A program made the translations under genes and the position numbers. A stretch of 8,193 nt of DNA from CALVUP01 sp964422195 (GTDB lineage Bacteria > Bacillota_I > Bacilli_A > RF39 > UBA660), in contig CAYRAF010000042.1 of the NCBI GenBank assembly GCA_964422195.1, forward strand, positions 1 through 8,193. The letters are read 5' to 3'. The notes beneath the pieces are model-generated. The model searched no databases. It saw only the letters and a program-made list of their open reading frames with translations, and had not been told where the DNA came from. Each line of letters starts with the position of its first letter. Within the stretch, counting starts at the first letter, position 1. This document shows, one piece after another, positions 7,098-8,193 of this stretch.

Positions 7098-7307
7098 ATG
7101 TTGCTTGATATATTATATTTAGTTATTGGTTTAATAGTAGGCGGAGTTGTTGGTTTCTTTTTAGCAAGACATTTTATGATGAAGTATTTAAAGAAGAATC
7201 CACCTATTAATGAAGAAATGATAAAAGCGTTAATGATGCAAATGGGAAGAAAACCTTCTCAAAAACAAGTTAATCAAATGATGAAATCTATGGAAAGATA
7301 TATGTAG
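7098..7307 (+). CDS. yneF: Small membrane protein YneF (UPF0154)
   Basis: This is a 69-residue protein of the YneF/UPF0154 family, common in Bacilli and of unknown function. One hydrophobic helix at about residues 3-23 (ending VVGFFLARHFM) would place the basic C-terminal part in the cytoplasm. The family signature follows: KYLKKNPPINEEMI, then MMQMGRKPSQKQVNQMMKSM. The length equals that of the family. A good ribosome binding site, AGGGAGA at 7084-7090, lies 7 nt before the ATG. It sits 42 nt downstream of sirA, as in B. subtilis, and 3 nt before the next gene. No truncation or odd residue is seen. Confidence 0.95.
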   Translation: MLLDILYLVIGLIVGGVVGFFLARHFMMKYLKKNPPINEEMIKALMMQMGRKPSQKQVNQMMKSMERYM

Positions 7308-7310
7308 TTT

Positions 7311-7808
7311 ATGGATAGTGTTACTAGAGAAGATGTATCACAAATATATTCAGAGATTATTGCAGAAAAATATGATACATTTAAAAGAGTATTAGAAGAT
7401 TTTGATATTGATTTTGATGTAGAAGAGTATTTAAATAATAATTTTAAAACTCTTAAGTATTGTTATGAATCTGATTTTAGGACAAAATGCTTAATAGGTG
7501 AGAATTTTAAACATTTGAATTATTATTTGGCTTCACCTAGTTTTTTTGTTACTTCTTCGAAAAATCTATATGCTAAAGAGAGATTTTATAGGGAAACTCC
7601 AAGTATTAATGAAAAGTATAGTTTTGCAACTGTACTAATGTGGGGAGAAAAGAAATTTGATGCAAAGTTTGCAAATGATCCTGATAATCCAATAACTTTT
7701 CAGGATTTATTAAAGAAATATCCATTAACAGATGAAACAATAAAAAACATGGAAAGAATTCATAGAGTAAAAAGAAACGCTAACGGTTCTGGTAGAGGGA
7801 CTAAATAG
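7311..7808 (+). CDS. Unrecognised 165-residue protein between yneF and mraZ
   Basis: I do not recognise this family. The protein looks soluble: there is no signal peptide and no clear membrane helix. The N-terminal 50 residues are acidic and probably helical (VTREDVSQIYSEI, then a stretch rich in Asp and Glu with FDIDFDVEEY). The middle is aromatic-rich (NYYLASPSFF, KERFYRE). Around residues 100-120 is the conspicuous SFATVLMWGEKKFDAKFA, followed by NDPDNP. The C terminus turns basic and flexible (RVKRNANGSGRGTK). The ATG lies 3 nt after the yneF stop, and only a poor GGAAAG at 7292-7297 precedes it, so translation probably depends on coupling to yneF. Coding is supported by the long uninterrupted frame, similar base composition to its neighbours, and a strong terminator starting at its stop codon. 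Confidence 0.8.
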   Translation: MDSVTREDVSQIYSEIIAEKYDTFKRVLEDFDIDFDVEEYLNNNFKTLKYCYESDFRTKCLIGENFKHLNYYLASPSFFVTSSKNLYAKERFYRETPSINEKYSFATVLMWGEKKFDAKFANDPDNPITFQDLLKKYPLTDETIKNMERIHRVKRNANGSGRGTK

Positions 7809-7836
7809 TACTTTACGTAAAGTGCTATTTTTTTTT
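7803..7836 (+). terminator. Strong intrinsic terminator closing the LRR-to-unknown-gene unit
   Basis: Bases 7803-7814 pair with 7819-7830 in a 12-bp stem with one G-U pair and an ACGT loop. Nine T run from 7828 to 7836. The stem begins within the last codons of the 165-residue gene, so the stop codon is inside it. The A-rich 5' side could allow termination in the reverse direction as well. Confidence 0.88.
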
Positions 7837-7838
7837 GT

Positions 7839-7869
7839 AAAAAGGTAAGTTTTTATTTACTTTTTTTTT
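7839..7869 (+). terminator. Second terminator-like hairpin in tandem
   Basis: An A-rich arm from 7839, including GGTAAG, can pair with TTTAC and the first T residues ending at 7866 (about 11 bp, two G-U pairs, loop 7850-7855). The nine-T run at 7861-7869 serves partly as stem and partly as tail. There is only one G-C pair, so it is weak. It may add insulation before mraZ. Confidence 0.3.
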
Positions 7870-7873
7870 GTTT

Positions 7874-7879
7874 TATAGT
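7874..7879 (+). promoter_or_regulatory. Candidate -10 element of the mraZ promoter
   Basis: TATAGT matches 5 of 6 bases of the -10 consensus and would start transcription near 7886, about 10 bp before the first operator box. No convincing -35 is visible, because the upstream DNA is a T-rich tract. An overlapping alternative is TAATAT at 7879-7884 with TTTACT at 7856-7861, 17 bp apart. Confidence 0.4.
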
Positions 7880-7895
7880 AATATTTAATTAAGCA

Positions 7896-7921
7896 GTGGT
7901 GAATTGTGGTAAAAAGTGGGG
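7896..7921 (+). promoter_or_regulatory. Putative MraZ operator: three GTGG boxes at 10-bp spacing
   Basis: GTGG occurs at 7896-7899, 7906-7909 and 7916-7919, exactly one helical turn apart, giving boxes TGGTG, TGGTA and TGGGG. MraZ is known to bind arrays of TGGG-like (E. coli) or AAAGTG-like (Mollicutes) repeats with 10-bp period ahead of its own gene. The position between the -10 and the mraZ start fits autoregulation. The third box runs into the Shine-Dalgarno sequence GGGGGA (7918-7923). Confidence 0.82.
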
Positions 7922-7927
7922 GATAAT

Positions 7928-8193
7928 ATGTTTATAGGAGAGTATCATCATAATATTGATGAAAAGAACAGAATAATAATTCCTTCAAAGTTTAGAAATG
8001 AACTTGGTGATGAAGTGATTATTACTCGTGGTCTTGAAAATTGTTTGTTTTTATATCCTAAATCTAATTGGGATAAAATAACAAATAAATTAAGCATGTT
8101 ACCTTTTACTAAGAAGGATGCTAGAAGTTTTAATAGATTCTTTTTATCTGGTGCAACTTCTGCGACATTTGATAAACAAGGACGTGTTAATCT
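7928..8193 (+). CDS. mraZ: Division/cell wall cluster transcriptional regulator MraZ (3'-truncated by the window)
   Basis: MraZ is a ring-forming DNA-binding protein of the SpoVT-AbrB superfamily. It controls its own promoter and that of the downstream division and cell wall genes. The first 88 codons are present of a protein usually about 143 residues long. The opening MFIGEYHHNID is classic. The two DXXXR DNA-binding motifs are both visible: DEKNR at 11-15 and DKQGR at 82-86. Between them are the conserved ITRGLENCLFLYP and FNRFFLSGAT segments. In the first motif the usual Gly before Arg is Asn, a mild change. The ribosome binding site GGGGGA lies 4 nt before the ATG. rsmH, ftsL and other dcw genes would be expected beyond the window. 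Confidence 0.97.
   Translation, partial: MFIGEYHHNIDEKNRIIIPSKFRNELGDEVIITRGLENCLFLYPKSNWDKITNKLSMLPFTKKDARSFNRFFLSGATSATFDKQGRVN

Overview
This is an AT-rich stretch of a low-GC Firmicute chromosome. GC looks like roughly 30% or less by eye; I did not count it. Every gene lies on the plus strand. TGG encodes Trp and TGA is used as a stop (1582-1584 and 6581-6583), so the code is standard and not that of a Mycoplasma. A SirA homologue next to YneF, followed by MraZ, points to Bacilli in the broad sense. The LRR surface protein with a camelysin/TasA-like stalk suggests one of the uncultured, gut-associated, AT-rich Bacilli/Erysipelotrichia/RF39-like lineages. The lineage is inference from gene content, not a database match.

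Region 1 (1-2632) is the end of a DNA-repair and tRNA-modification operon: the C-terminal two thirds of ruvB, a short divergent RNB (RNase II-type) domain protein, and queA. The genes overlap by 8 and 4 nt, and a weak intrinsic terminator starts inside the end of queA. The usual queA partner tgt does not follow. The RNB gene sits where ruvB and queA are often adjacent, and it lacks one of the four family metal-binding aspartates.

Region 2 (2674-7836) begins with a good sigma-A-type promoter. It encodes an 831-residue N-terminally anchored BspA-like leucine-rich-repeat protein and, 12 nt later, a phosphomannomutase/phosphoglucomutase. These are followed by sirA (inhibitor of DnaA-dependent replication initiation), yneF (small membrane protein, UPF0154) and an unrecognised 165-residue protein. 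The sirA-yneF pair is the same neighbourhood as in Bacillus subtilis, which supports calling sirA despite its divergence. The sirA ribosome binding site lies in a small hairpin. A strong intrinsic terminator closes the region, and a second terminator-like hairpin follows directly.

Region 3 (7839-8193) is the start of the division and cell wall (dcw) cluster. It holds a candidate -10 box, three GTGG boxes at exact 10-bp spacing that match the known pattern of MraZ operators, and the first 88 codons of mraZ. The third box merges with the mraZ Shine-Dalgarno sequence.

No tRNA, rRNA, CRISPR array or mobile element was seen, and no gap between genes exceeds 120 bases. The best candidates for something new are the RNB protein with a lost metal ligand, the camelysin-like/LRR fusion, the structured sirA leader, and the unknown gene between yneF and mraZ.
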